DNA of 64,000 nt, from positions 94,449,392-94,513,391 of the forward strand of contig CM035806.1 of the NCBI GenBank assembly GCA_020466095.1, written 5' to 3'. A program made the translations under genes and the position numbers. A model generated the notes under the pieces. The model ran no database searches. It worked only from the letters and a program-made list of their open reading frames with translations, and had not been told where the DNA came from. Shown piece after piece: positions 20,462 to 31,611 of the stretch. This stretch comes from Chlorops oryzae (taxonomy: Eukaryota > Arthropoda > Insecta > Diptera > Chloropidae). The number at the start of each line of letters is the position of its first letter. Position 1 is the stretch's first letter.

Positions 20462-21499
20462 GTTTGTAACTGAGTAGTTTCTGTTGAGTTTCGTGTGACT
20501 AACACAGTAACAAGAAAAATGTCACACAATTTTGAGCTGTTTCGGTCACTTTTAAGTTAAAATTTAAGTCCGCATGACCTATTTTTAGCAACGAGCTCAG
20601 TCACACAAGAGTCAAGATGACTTTTTTGTGACTAATTTTTCGTGTCGAGTACCGGCTCCATTATTTGCTTCGAAATAATTTCAAGGCCTGCCTCCGAAAA
20701 AACAATCGCCTGTTCCAAACCTAAGGTCATATACATGAACATATCTGTTGTCAAACAAGTATGGAACAATTGTTATATTCTGATAAACCGCATCGCTTAT
20801 AAAAATTTTTGTCTTAACAAACCAAAGTGAAAAGTTATTTTTACTTTCTATTTATAATCATCGTTATATTTTAAACTTTAGCCTTAAAGTCAAATAATTT
20901 TAGTTGTATAAACACTCAAACGTAATTGTTCGTGTTTGTACCCACGGCGCAACTTGCACTCTACTTTTGCGCATCAAAAAACGCTCCGCATATCGGTTTG
21001 GGCTTCGGAAAAATTTTCTCATACAATTTTTTACAGCAAGTATTACAGTATGAGAAACGAGCTAATAGACAATTCAACAAAGCTAAGAGGCAATTCACCA
21101 AAGACAACAACAAAAACACGGGATACCAGGCAATCCAACACGATGCCTTTTTGGCCATTGTTGTCGTCTCTAGAAATTGGGCAAGTACAAGCAGTTAGTT
21201 TTATTAAGGGATTTTTTTTCATTCATAACCGGAGAAAATCAGATATTATAAAGATATTTTAAAGAATTATTGTACCATTTTAAACTGTAGAATTTATTTT
21301 AACATTTATTTTTTCTTTTTAGTAATAGAAAAGTTCACGTACTACAAAAAACTGATTTCCGAGTTTTTGGTCTTGTTTAATTTAGACGTTAGTGTGGCAT
21401 CCATGGACAACAGATGGTGCCAAATAGAACGAGTCAATAGTGCAAATTGATGGTGAAAATAGTAACCGACTACAATTTGAACGATTAGCTTTTAGAAAT
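20462..21499. other. Unassigned DNA
   Basis: Short ORFs near 20640-21260 have no recognisable motif. No element boundary seen. Confidence 0.35.
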
Positions 21500-21995
21500 G
21501 AGACTTTCTGTCTGTCTGATTTTCAAAGGTATCCCTTCGTTCTAGGGTTTGTTATAATTTTCATAAATGCTGCTCCGAAACCAAAATTTTTTTATATTGT
21601 TAGTGGAATTATTTATTTGGACTTAGTTAAGGGCATAAAATGTAGATTCCAAATATAGAAAAGTGGCCGCTCCAAAAGGCGTTATCCGAAAATTGAATTT
21701 TACACCCGAAATTCAGATGGCGCTTGAAACAAAGACGGCATAAATACTTCTTTTTTAATCGTTGACATCCTCTACAAAAATTTACTTAAGTGGACGAATT
21801 TTAAGGGTACGTCCAGCACTAAAGTCAGCCTCAAAGATCGTCTGAACTGCTGTTAAGTCATAATCTTTCGAGATATTTGCATGAAATAAGGAATTTGAGC
21901 TTATATTTAGCCTTTTATTAAAAATTTAATAGCTGTTTATCTGAGTGAGGTATTCTATGGCCAGGTTCTCTTTACTATAACACACTTACTTTTTT
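21500..21995 (-). mobile_element. Old, diverged family A copy (A3)
   Basis: Follows A1 in order with many substitutions: CTAGGGTTTGTTATAATTTT, AAAAGTGGCCGCTCCAAAAG, GGGTACGTCCAGCACTAAAG, and ends CTATAACACACTTACTTTTT, corresponding to the AACAAGTAAGGGTGTTATAG start on the minus strand. The hairpin and the (GACA)n part are largely lost. Confidence 0.6.
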
Positions 21996-22743
21996 CATTT
22001 TGAAACATGAATTTTAAAAATGTATAAATTCCTTTTTTTGTAGATATGGAATTGTTGGGTGCAACATTCCTTTGCTTATAACTTCTGTTATAAATTCCTT
22101 TTATGTCGAATTATCTTGCTTGTTATTTGGTTCTATTATGTTTTAAGAACTCTTTTGAGTACTCGGTTTAGTATCGATAAAAGATTTGCGCTTAGAGTAT
22201 TTGTGCATCGCTGACGAAGTCGTTCAATTTAAATGCAATATTGAATACTGAATTGCGGGGGTCGCAGATACTGAAATGTAATCTTAAATAAAGGAGCATC
22301 TATACTTTGTTGTTTGCAACTTCAATTTTACTTTAAAAGGGTCAAAATATGAAGTTACGGCATGTTTAAAAATCGCAAATTCTTCGACTTATTTTTGACA
22401 GTCAGCTGATTTTTACTCAACTTCACCACACCATTTGGAGCCATATAGCATTTTGACAGGCTTTCCCATACTGTAATACTTGTTTTACAGTTCAATTGGC
22501 GAAATCACGTCTTTTACACTGTATTGTGAATCCCACTGTTATCGAATTTTTCCTTTTTATATCGCATCCCTTTTATCTTTTATATCCCGCAATATTAATG
22601 AACATAAAACGAAAAAAGTCGTTTGCCAAATATTTAAAACAAGTCGGAGTTTTTTATGTCCTTGCGGGACAGTATATTTTGAAGCTAAAATTCGGGAGGT
22701 CTGGCAACGCTGACTTAAAATGATTGTTTTGATTGTTATATTC
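21996..22743. other. Unassigned DNA
   Basis: Overlapping short ORFs at 22480-22723 lack recognisable domains. Nothing else found. Confidence 0.35.
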
Positions 22744-22747
22744 TTAA

Positions 22748-22932
22748 AGGCTCAGTTACTCTTGATTGAACGTAACTTAACTTAACTTAGAGAAATCTGT
22801 TTTCCACAGATACTTATCTTAAGTCAAATTAAGTTTTCAGTGAATGATCCCATATAAAATGAACTAAACATATCAACTCAGCTGATTAAATAAGTAAAGT
22901 TAAGTTACGTTCAATCAAGAGTAACTGAGCCT
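22748..22932. mobile_element. TTAA-flanked palindromic MITE, 185 bp
   Basis: TTAA at 22744-22747 and 22933-22936. Left end AGGCTCAGTTACTCTTGATT (then GAACGTAACTTAACTT) is perfectly mirrored at the right end (AATCAAGAGTAACTGAGCCT) for at least 30 bp. No coding sequence. TTAA duplication suggests piggyBac-type mobilisation. Confidence 0.9.
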
Positions 22933-22936
22933 TTAA

Positions 22937-23929
22937 TAAGATGTTATATTTCGAATTCTAATGTATACGCGTGTTATTAGAAAATGCAATCTCGTAAAAT
23001 GCTGTCCAGATTTGTGTAAAACTACAAGTTGTGTGTTCGTGTTTCATGGAGTAGAACTTTGGGTACCATAGTCCATCGGATACCACATTTAGAAACAGTC
23101 TTTCAAAGTGGTGTTTAAATCATCTACTCATATTTGCTCCTCCTTATGTAATCGCAAAATTCTTGGTACTAACGAAACGAAACATGTTACAATCAGGTAC
23201 TAAACTGGTACAATCGATTGCAATAAAAATTAATTTTCTCCAACTCAGATGCCAAGTTCACAGGGCTCTCATGTGTTCACAGAAAACCACTTTAAAAATA
23301 ATAAGATTTTCGATATTTGGATTGACAGCGGCAAAGAGGGAAATGCTGTTTTAAATCAGATGTGCAACAAGTTAAATTCAAACGCAAGCCAAAATTGAAA
23401 TGTAATAAGACACAAAGGACCAAACATTCAAAACTTTTATTCCCGATTAAACCAAACGTGAGCCAAGCACGGTAGAAATTTGAAGAAGTTTCTAATATAT
23501 GAAGCGCAATAGCTGCCAATGAAAACGGTTTTCATACTTTCGGCCATATCTCAGAGAGGATGACTACTTGCTTATTCTGATGCCATGGATCGCCGAAGAG
23601 ATGAGAACAGCTTCTGAAATTGGTTCCCATTCCGAAAAAATACCCCCTTGATGGGTACATGCTGCTTCAGTGTCAACGCATGAAAATATAAAATTTTTAT
23701 TTTTGTCTCAGAGCCCTTACTTCATTTAATAAAAGCTGAAAGTTTTTCAGCGCATGCTTCCAACACAGGTAGGAACGAAGGGACTATTATGAACTTTGGC
23801 TCATCGAGGCTTTGGCAGATAAAAGGTAATAAAGTTGGTTAAAATATCGACTTAATTACGTCAAATTATATAGCCTAGTTTTCTTATAGTTTTCTTAGGA
23901 ATAATAGTATAAATAATTGATAGTGGCCT
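22937..23929. other. Unassigned DNA
   Basis: No supported gene. The stretch just before 23930 may hold decayed 5' LINE sequence, but I could not confirm motifs. Confidence 0.35.
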
Positions 23930-25700
23930 AGATGTGGCAATGACAAATCTAGAAGTAGAATCAGCTATAAAAAATGCAAAAACAAGAAAAGCCCCCGGAG
24001 TTTTACCAACGCTTTCAATGATATTTTTTAAACTGCAAATTTACCAGGCAATTTCATAAACGGAATCATTCTGCCATTATTAAAAGAAGGCGACCCAAAC
24101 GACCCAAGTAACTATAGAATAATCTCATTTTTAAACACTATAATGAAGCTTTTTACAGCAGTGTTACTTAATCGGCTTTCAAAGTGGGTGGAAAAGCAAA
24201 ATATTCTCAGTGAATGTCAAATCGGATTTCGAAAAGGATATTCCACGATTGATAGCATATTTGTCCTGACTGCAATAGCAATAACCTATCAGGAAAATAA
24301 GAAAAAACTATACTTGTGTTACAGAGATCTTAAAGCATTATTCGACTCTTTCAACAGAATCGGTTTCTTTTATAAGCTATCTAACTTAGGAATAGCGATT
24401 TATTCAGTCTACATTCTAAAAGAGCTGTACAAAACAACAAACTCATTGTATGGGACAGAAAAAAAAAACACTCAGATTGGTTTGAGGACAAAGTGGGAGT
24501 AAAGCAGGGCTGTATGTTGAGTGCCCTTTTCCCTCTTCATCCACGACGTATTCAACGTCCTCTGAAGGGAGGTATAATTTTCGGAAAGATGGATATTAAA
24601 GCCCTCATGTATGCAGATGACATGGTTAAGTTAGCGAATTCGCCTGAAGAGTTACGGGAGATGATCAATAGTCTGCACGACTAGTGCCAGTTATGGGACT
24701 TCAGGATAAACTTAAAGTCTAAGGTAATGGTTGTACGAGAGGGTCGAGGACGTCTATCTAGGCAGAGAAGAACTGGAAAAAGTAAAAGAATATAAATATC
24801 TAGGAGTGAAGCTCACATCCAATATGCGATTTTCGTCTCTCCTGAAGTATAAACTAAACAGAATCAAAAATTAATTGTACGTGGAAAAATTTGCTCGGCA
24901 AGAAGAACATCGCACCAAGTATAAAATATATGATATTTCAGGCAATTGCACAAGCTATTATGTGCTATACAGCTCAAGTTTGGGGTTATATTTAATTCGA
25001 TGAAGTTAAATAGCTACAAGGTTTTTTTATAAACCAAAATATATCGTCTCCCACAAAATACTCCAAGCAACGCAATCCACGTAGAAACTGCTCTACCAGA
25101 GTTATATGATAACACACTGGGTACTCATCTAAACTTTGTCAGGAAAAAGATCAATCATCCAAACCAAACACTTGTCAAAATAATATTAACGAGGTTACTG
25201 AACGTTGAAGGACAATTTTTTAGTACGTGGTTACGGCTGTCGCACAGTGCAGAGCTTTTTCTAAATCATGCTGCCCAATGGAACGATAAACACAAATACA
25301 TTTTAGAAAGTAGGCGTATCCAAGCTATGAATAAGTTTATGCCAAAAGGCGAAGAAAGTAATACAAGGACTCTATACCGCCAACTAAACCTTAGCCTCGA
25401 GGAGAAAAATTACTTCCATGATAGATATGGGGTGGAACAAATATCTTTAATTTTCCGAACTCGATGTTAGTTACTAACACTGAACTATCGTCCTCACCTA
25501 AACGCAAAATATCAAAAACCGCTGTTAAACACCACTGAGGTCGTCGACATCGCTAACGAGTCAAACTGGTCAGCACTCGCAAATTACGTGAAGCATGCCA
25601 TTGATTACCGACAATGTATAACAAAAGAGAACTTCAATTTTGTTTTTTTTTTTTCATTTATGTAATTAATGAACCTCGAACTAATCGAATGTGAAGAATG
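23930..25700 (+). pseudogene. LINE relic: reverse transcriptase and C-terminal domain
   Basis: Motifs in order: AIKNAKTRKAPG, GDPNDPSNYRIISFLNTIMK, SECQIGFRKGYSTIDSIFVL, RDLKALFDSFNRIGFFYKL (family norm DFKAAFDS), GVKQGCMLSALF, the catalytic LMYADDMVKLANSPEEL, and KEYKYLGVKLTSNMRFSSLL. After about 25030 the C-terminal region is readable (WNDKHKYILESRRIQAMNK, WSALANYVKHAIDYRQ). The CCHC knuckle seen at 4517-5390 is mostly lost. Multiple stops and frameshifts; the endonuclease and ORF1 are missing. It belongs to the same clade as the fragment at 4517-5390. A 3' region and a (TAC)n tail follow, interrupted by T3. Confidence 0.88.
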
Positions 25701-25992
25701 TTGGCTGACGGCACTTTGCCAAGCTATCTATTTAAATTGCATTACTTTAATATATTATATACTTGAGCAAAATTTTGTGAACAAAATATTACTACTACTA
25801 CCCAGTAGTCAGTAGGTCGCCCCCGATATTTGTGACATGCCAAAGTGCCAGTCCTTGATGACTAGCCATTTCACCTACCACATGAACCTGAAAGAGTAGA
25901 TAGGCCTCAGCTCACATTTCCCTATTCGCTGCGTATGATTGTTTTTGCTGTTGTCTGCTTTAACCTCGCATTCTGATCATTCGCCCGTCAAG

Positions 25993-26066
25993 CGTTAGAT
26001 AGCTCAGTGGTTCTAACTGTGACTCGACAGCCGGGAGGTTCGGGGTTCAATCCCTGCGGGCGGCGA
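25993..26066 (+). promoter_or_regulatory. tRNA-like module 1 of T3
   Basis: A box TAGCTCAGTGG (26000-26010), the classic tRNA form, and B box GGTTCAATCCC (26043-26053). T-runs follow. This is the best-preserved module of family T. Confidence 0.72.
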
Positions 26067-26303
26067 GAATTTTTCCAAAATTTTTTACTTTTTTTATAAA
26101 CTAGAGTTTTTTTTTTTTGTTCATAGTTCAGTTATTTTGGAAGACAAACATTTTCCCCTAAATTTTTAAGGTTTTATTTTTATTTTTAATGGTTCATTTT
26201 CAAGTGAACAATTTTTGGAGTGAAAAAATTCGTTAAATACGTTTCCGAAAATCTGAGCAACCCTAGCAACTCAAGTGAGCATTTTGACCAAGAAATTAAT
26301 TTC

Positions 26304-26380
26304 GTTCGTTTAGCGTAATGGTTAAGGCGTTCGCCCAGCGATCTGGTGGTCAGCGGTTCGAGGCTCGGTGGAGGCGAGAA
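26304..26380 (+). promoter_or_regulatory. tRNA-like module 2 of T3
   Basis: A box TAGCGTAATGG (26311-26321) followed by GCGGTTCGAGGCTCGG carrying the B box, same spacing as in T1. Confidence 0.65.
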
Positions 26381-26709
26381 AATTTTAAGAGAAGTAAGAT
26401 AAAAAAGATTTAAAATAAAAAATAGATAAACAAAAAATATAATAATTAATAAAATAAATAAATTTAAAAAAATTCAAAACAAAAAATGAAATTTTTCTTT
26501 TTTCTCAGTCGCTGGTGCTAGGCCATTTTCCTGCCCCTTTTCGCTAGCGAAATGACTGGTTAAAGGTGGCGCATAAAAGGACGACCTGTCCCCGGCAATG
26601 AGATCGTAATGTTAAATTCGCCAGCGTCTTGGATAGGAAAGGGACCGATCCCCGACACCCAGTGACTAGTGAAATCGCTAGTGTTGTGGTGGCTCCAATG
26701 ACAACTGGG

Positions 26710-26744
<35 letters not shown>

Positions 26745-26759
26745 TTAGCATAAACTACT

Positions 26760-27120
26760 TTCTCGATTGCCAGACACTTTTAATCGTGGTAACCCCCAGC
26801 CAGACATCCTTAAACTTCACTGAATTTTAACTGTATTTGCGTCATAGTATAAAATCTGAAATTTATACATGACACTTGCGTAGCTATTAGAAGATGTTTT
26901 TTCAACAGCCAGACAGTTTCGACAGTTCTAATCCCTAGCCAGAAAAAATTGTTTAATTGCGTTTCTAGTATATAAAAATAAGAAATTAAATTTAATCATT
27001 TTATTCATTTTCATTATTATTATCGTAATCGGTATCTTCACTGTCGTCACTGCGTTGTTTCATATTTTTGAAAATCTTCTTCTTATTATAAAGGGAAACG
27101 ATTGCATAAACGAATAAACT
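26760..27120. other. Unassigned DNA
   Basis: GCCAGACA occurs several times between 26779 and 26940; otherwise nothing recognised. Confidence 0.35.
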
Positions 27121-27690
27121 AACGATCGCCAATACCAAAAACTATGAACGAAACCAAAAGCTAGACAATGAACTCGGGCGGAAGATAAAACACCACGAGC
27201 AAGCGAGTCAGCAATAATAAACAACTGCATAAGTTGTGCATAAGAGTTTCAAGAGCCTTCGAATGCTGACTTTTGTTAACAATAACAACACCATTGTGAA
27301 ACGAACGGAACCGCAACAACAACAAGCCGGTCAGCAGATTAACAAGTGCAGCGTAGGCACATCGGCAGGGGAAGATCGAAAATAAGCGGATGCAGAATCT
27401 ATATCAATAATTGCTAGATCGGCAATTTTGATCTATAAAAAACGGAGCTTCGATCACTGGACGCAAAGTCTGCCTCGGACTGCGATTGGAACCGTGAACC
27501 GAAGTATTTAGCAGATCTCAACCTTGGCGCACCTACTCTTACGAGCCAGGACGACAAAGTGTGGATCTCAGTGTAGCTAGGGATAAGGGCAGTTAAGTAA
27601 GTCAGAAAAGGATTGTTATATTTAAAACAAAAAAGGAATTTAATAAAAAATAATTGGAACTCAATTCAAAGGCGTTTTTATTTGTGGTCT
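27121..27690 (+). other. LTR-like segment (promoter and polyA layout)
   Basis: Contains CTATAAAAAACGGAGC near 27434 (TATA candidate) and, about 200 bp later, GGAATTTAATAAAAAATAAT (polyA signal). The general composition (CAACAACAAC, GTGGATCTCAGTG) resembles the solo LTR at 18294-18942. No TG...CA termini identified. Confidence 0.3.
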
Positions 27691-27699
27691 TCGTTTAGA

Positions 27700-28773
27700 C
27701 GACCATCCCCAGCACGCAGCAGCAAGACCAAAAAAACAAAGATCCCAGAAACGGCGAAAAATAATAATTCCTTAATTTGCTCTATTTTATTAAGGCTTTT
27801 GCTGAACTGATGCTTTCCTTATGGGAAACAAATAATTAGTGATATGAACTTGAACTGGCAGCTTTGCGAGTAATTGATGCGATTTTTCAAACAAAAGCAA
27901 TACTACAGCTGACAAATTAGCACAGAAATCTAAACTCTATGGAACGCTATGCCATGCTATGCTATGCTTATTTGTTTGCTTTTATATATTTTCATGCATT
28001 TTGTTTTCTATGTGACAGATGGCACTAAGACGTAGTGTGTGAGTTTTTCTCCCTTTACTTAAATGCGCCAATTTTCAAAGCGGCAATTTCTGTATGTTTC
28101 TATAAAAATGCTTGCTGGGTTGCTGCGGCGTGAACGAATAGTTCATGCTGGTGTCGACTTGTATGCCAAAATCAGGTATTATTTTAGAGCTCGCTGTGTG
28201 TACAAATTTTTAACACCAGATTTGGTGTGAGCTACTCCGAACTCATGCATCAGCTACATCCTCAACCATGGTTTTTTGCAGTTGAGACTGACCAGCCAGC
28301 CATATCGTTTAAGTGACTCTGTTCTCTTTTCATATAAGCAGCGCCAAAACACGTGTAGTATGTAAGTGTAGTATAAGCATTTGTATCATATAAGTTGTAG
28401 TATGTAAGTGTAGACAGTCTTAAGAATAACTTGTGCAATAGGCTTAAGCGAGTGGGTACTCGGTACAGAAAAGAAGAAGATATCGGCAGTATTAAACGAG
28501 CCGTGAATAAAGACGAACGTGTTTTTATTTACCACACACGCTACATTCGCTTAAGTCAATCACGAAACTTAATTTGCCTCTTCCGATAATATTTGTACCA
28601 CGGTGCACTTGCTATTCTTCGAACACTTTTTTATTAAATTATTTGCGCTGTTTTTCTAAGCGACCCATTAAATCTTCAATTTCCATTTAATTCCAAAAAG
28701 GTGCACATACTTGCGCGCGTTGAATTCGATTTTCCAGATTTAAAATTAAATTGGGTTAAAAAAAATTTTTCAT
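27700..28773. other. Unassigned DNA
   Basis: GTAGTATGTAAGTGTAG is present twice (about 28355 and 28397), and GTGAATAAAGACGAACG near 28502 could be a retroelement polyA region. No coding sequence recognised. Confidence 0.35.
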
Positions 28774-28873
28774 NNNNNNNNNNNNNNNNNNNNNNNNNNN
28801 NNNNNNNNNNNNNNNNNNNNNNNNNNNNNNNNNNNNNNNNNNNNNNNNNNNNNNNNNNNNNNNNNNNNNNNNN
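28774..28873. other. Assembly gap, 100 N
   Basis: Exactly 100 N, the usual placeholder for a gap of unknown size. Confidence 0.99.
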
Positions 28874-28976
28874 TTTGTAACTACTGTCATACCATTGAGA
28901 TTAATGGATTTTTCAGGCCAAATTTATTTGGTTAAATCGTACTTCACGATCTGTACGGTTTTGCAGACTGCTAAAA

Positions 28977-29290
28977 ATGCAATTTGTGAAAGAGTCGAAA
29001 GCCCTTAAACAACCAGAGAAGAATCTATTAGATTTACAAGTAAATAACTTAAATCCGTATGAATATTGCTTTGATAATGACAGGAAAATAATTATTAATT
29101 ATGAAATGCATTTGACTTTGATTGATGGAAAAGATTTGAATGTTATAACGAATACCAGCTCTAATCAGACATGTCCCATATGTGGTGCTATACCAACACA
29201 TTTTTTGTCAACTAAAAATATAAAATTAGAGGTTTTTAAACCTAAGCATGATGCACTGGCGTATGGCATCAGCCCACTACATGCCACCTA
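28977..29290 (+). pseudogene. Fragment of an unidentified transposon protein
   Basis: The open frame reads INYEMHLTLIDGKDLNVITN, then TCPICGAIPTHFL with a CxxC, and YGISPLHA. The DGK..N..T / CPICG / GISPLHA order is one I associate with transposase-like proteins of insects and cnidarians, but I cannot name the superfamily with confidence. The frame continues to 29456, but after GISPLHA the sequence no longer fits. The 5' side runs toward the gap. Probably a remnant of a larger transposase. Confidence 0.45.
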
Positions 29291-29593
29291 TCCAAAAATC
29301 AACAAAACTTCAAAATCCATTTCAGGGTGCCGTAGTCGGCAAGACTCTTATAAAATCCACGATAAAAAAGCGAGCTCGAGGCGAGCTCGTTGCAAACGTT
29401 TCGAATTCTTATCGCAAATTGCCTTCCGCGATTCGAATTCGATTCGAATTCTTTAAAATATATGTGTTTAGTGCGCACGAAACTTTAATTCTCGAAAGAA
29501 GTTTTGTTAATTTGTTTCCAAATCGCAAGACATTCGAGGTAAATATAGAATCAAGCTAAGCTTATAAACAAAAAAAGTCATTCATTTCAATTC

Positions 29594-29680
29594 AGCGAAG
29601 ACGGCGTTATGAGTAAGCAGACGAGAAATATGACTAGAAATCAAGAGGTTCGGTGTTCAAATCCCACAGCCGGTGGATTC
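29594..29680 (+). promoter_or_regulatory. Degenerate tRNA-like sequence
   Basis: ACGGCGTTATGAGTAAGCAG (A-box-like), TATGACTAGAAATCAAGAGG, then GTTCAAATCCC (29654-29664) as a B box, followed by CACAGCCGG and, about 50 bp on, a T-run. It shares ACGGCG..AAGCA..ATATGACTAG with the inverted pair at 34750-34980. Confidence 0.45.
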
Positions 29681-29799
29681 AAAAACGTGGTTACCAGCAT
29701 TAGACGGTTCTTTTTTTTTTTTTATACCGAAAATACTCTTATAATAAGACTGTTATTTGAATTTTACATTAAATACAAAAATTAATGATTTTTTTGGCT

Positions 29800-29935
29800 A
29801 ATCGAATATGATAGAAAATTCGACAAAAAGGAGAATCGAATATGATAAAAAATTCGAAGCTAAAGCGATAAGAATATGATAGAAAATTCGACAAAAAGGC
29901 GAATCGAATATGATAAAAAATTCGAATAAAGCGCA
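29800..29935. repeat. 34-bp tandem repeat, four copies (68-bp dimers)
   Basis: Units begin AATCGAATATGATARAAAAT at 29800, 29834, 29868 (changed to ATAAGAATATG) and 29902. Alternate units end in CGACAAAAAGG, giving a 68-bp higher-order period. Open frames here are only repeat translation. Confidence 0.85.
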
Positions 29936-30184
29936 AAACGATAGCAAAACGATAGCAAAATACGAAATACAATTGATGGGTCCAGTGCCATGTGAAGCTA
30001 TTTTAAAGCTCCAAGAGTGGACAACACTGGAAGAGAAGAATAAAAGGTCCTTTTCAGGACCACCAATCGGTTCATTGCAGAGCCACCAAACGTTGGAAAA
30101 GAGAGTTTTGAGAAATGTTGTTTTATTTTGTGTTGTGGACAAAAATGCAGGCGAAAAATTTTTCTCAAAAATCGCGCGTGCGAA

Positions 30185-30660
30185 ATGCCTCCAGACTTGA
30201 CACCTTTAGAGTTTTACGTTTGGCGACAAGCCAAAGAAGTGGTCTATAATAAAGAAATTGAAAGCCTTCAACATATAAAACAAAAAATTTCCACTGCTTT
30301 TCAGACAATCGGGGAAGAGCTAAGCATGGAAATAACCACCACCACAATGAGGCAGCGTTATTTCAAATGTATTGAAAAACAATGGTCCCATTTTAAGAAA
30401 GACTTGCGAAATTATAAAGGAATTCGTGTGACAGACTTTTAAAAGAAAATCAAAGATTTAGTTTGAAAATTAACAGGTACTTTGTAGAATATTTTAAAAT
30501 GCATTCAAAAATTCATCCTACTTTGAATTGCTATAGCTCAATAACGGTACATTTTAGGCAAGTGGTGCAATAACAAAATATAAAGCACATCAGAAAAGGT
30601 ATTGCATGTTAAAATAATGCAGAAAGTTGCCCGGACACTGTATATATAATATATACAGGG
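30185..30660 (+). pseudogene. Transposase C-terminal fragment with a CAGTG/CAGGG-type right end
   Basis: Reads CEMPPDLTPLEFYVWRQAKE, VVYNKEIESLQHIKQKI and MRQRYFKCIEKQWSHF. PPDLTPLEFY is the region of the last catalytic acidic residue in many insect IS630/Tc1/mariner-type transposases, followed by the usual helical tail. The N-terminus and first two catalytic residues are not recognisable upstream. After the stop at 30442 the untranslated part (CAATAACGGTACATTTTAGG, CAAGTGGTGCAA) leads to GGACACTGTATATA at 30635-30650. The same untranslated motifs precede GGACACCCTGTATA at 35955-35968, so this is a coding member of the CAGGG-type clan. Confidence 0.65.
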
Positions 30661-31608
30661 TTTTCGCAGAATTTTTGGGGAAATTTAACCAGGTGATAGC
30701 TTAGGTCAAGAAAAATTATTGTTTTACTTGCGAAATTTGGCTAACTGTTATCCTTTTTGAGCAATATGTGTTTGAAAATAATACCATTTTGAATGAACTT
30801 TTCGGAAAATGACTAAAACTACTGTGATTTTGAAAATATTTTCAATGAAAATTAAGTCAAACAATTTTGTATTTTTTATATTTTATTAAAAATGTTAAAC
30901 GTGTATTCTATGAGGCCGTTTCCACTATAGCCGCATCCTGCTTTCGCATCTTCAAGATGCGATTTTTTGAGATTGGTGCTTCCACTTGGCATTTCGCATC
31001 CTGCATATTTCAAATCAGCTGATTTTTGTTTACAATTGATATTTTTACTAGTGATGCCACGAATATTCGGTCACTATTCGGACGAATATTTTAACTATTA
31101 TACAGAAATAAGTTATTTAAAAAATCAGTAGTAACTAAATTAAATTTTTCTCATAATAATGTACATATATGTACATATATTATAATAAAGTTAAATTTTT
31201 TCTTGATCTCCCGCCATTTGTGCTGCTGAAAATTCCTGAAATGCTGGTCATTAACATTGTTTCACTAGAAATGTGCATTAAAATCGATAGATAATCGGAA
31301 AAAATCGCATTTTCTTCGCATCTTTTAAAGATGCGCAGAAGATGCGGTTCAGGATACAACAACAATTGCATGTAAATTCACACCGCATCTTTCCGCATCT
31401 TGCCAAAATGCTGAAAGATGCTAGATGCGGTTATAGTGGAAACAGCTTCCATTATTGAAAGTTTCAAAATGATTTTTTTTTTAAATAAAAAAATTGTTTG
31501 ACTTAATTCTCATTGAAGATTTTTTCAAAATCAATAGTAGTTTTAGTCATTTTTCGAAAAGTGCATTCATAAGTGCATTATTTTCAAACACAGGGTGATA
31601 CAGGGTGA
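30655..31608. mobile_element. Foldback element H, interrupted by element G
   Basis: The left side starts ACAGGGTTTTCGCAG. Its inner arm (GTGTTTGAAAATAATA, CGGAAAATGACTAAAACTAC, AATTAAGTCAAACAATTTT) is mirrored at about 31475-31600. The right arm lacks the outer 100 bp. Element G (30915-31446) sits at the centre. Confidence 0.7.
30915..31446. mobile_element. Inverted-repeat element G, about 530 bp
   Basis: Left GCCGTTTCCACTATAGCCGC and right GCGGTTATAGTGGAAACAGC pair with two differences. Subterminal regions repeat CGCATCTT/AAGATGCG many times (about ten), a likely transposase-binding array. No coding sequence; target duplication unclear. Confidence 0.7.
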
Positions 31609-31611
31609 TTT

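Larger units (their letters stand above)
25801..26709 (+). mobile_element. Family T element copy T3
   Basis: A 909-bp copy with left end CCCAGTAGTCAG and right end TGACAACTGGG (two changes), flanked by TA, or by TACTACTA on both sides within the microsatellite. Order and content match T1, including both tRNA-like modules and the GC-rich 3' third. Copies differ by scattered substitutions and small indels, indicating separate insertions. Confidence 0.9.
25789..26750. repeat. (TAC)n LINE tail split by family T copy T3
   Basis: ATTACTACTACTA ends at 25800 and TACTACTAATACTACTACTA resumes at 26710. Joined, this is one simple-repeat tail following the LINE 3' region. Confidence 0.75.

Noticed and set aside
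25801..26709. 8-bp duplication TACTACTA as evidence that family T is hAT
   Set aside because: The site is a (TAC)n tract, where 8-bp matches arise by chance; T2 supports only TA.
29769..30142. FRIFYHIRF-type repetitive minus-strand frames as a gene
   Set aside because: They are translation of the 34-bp tandem repeat.
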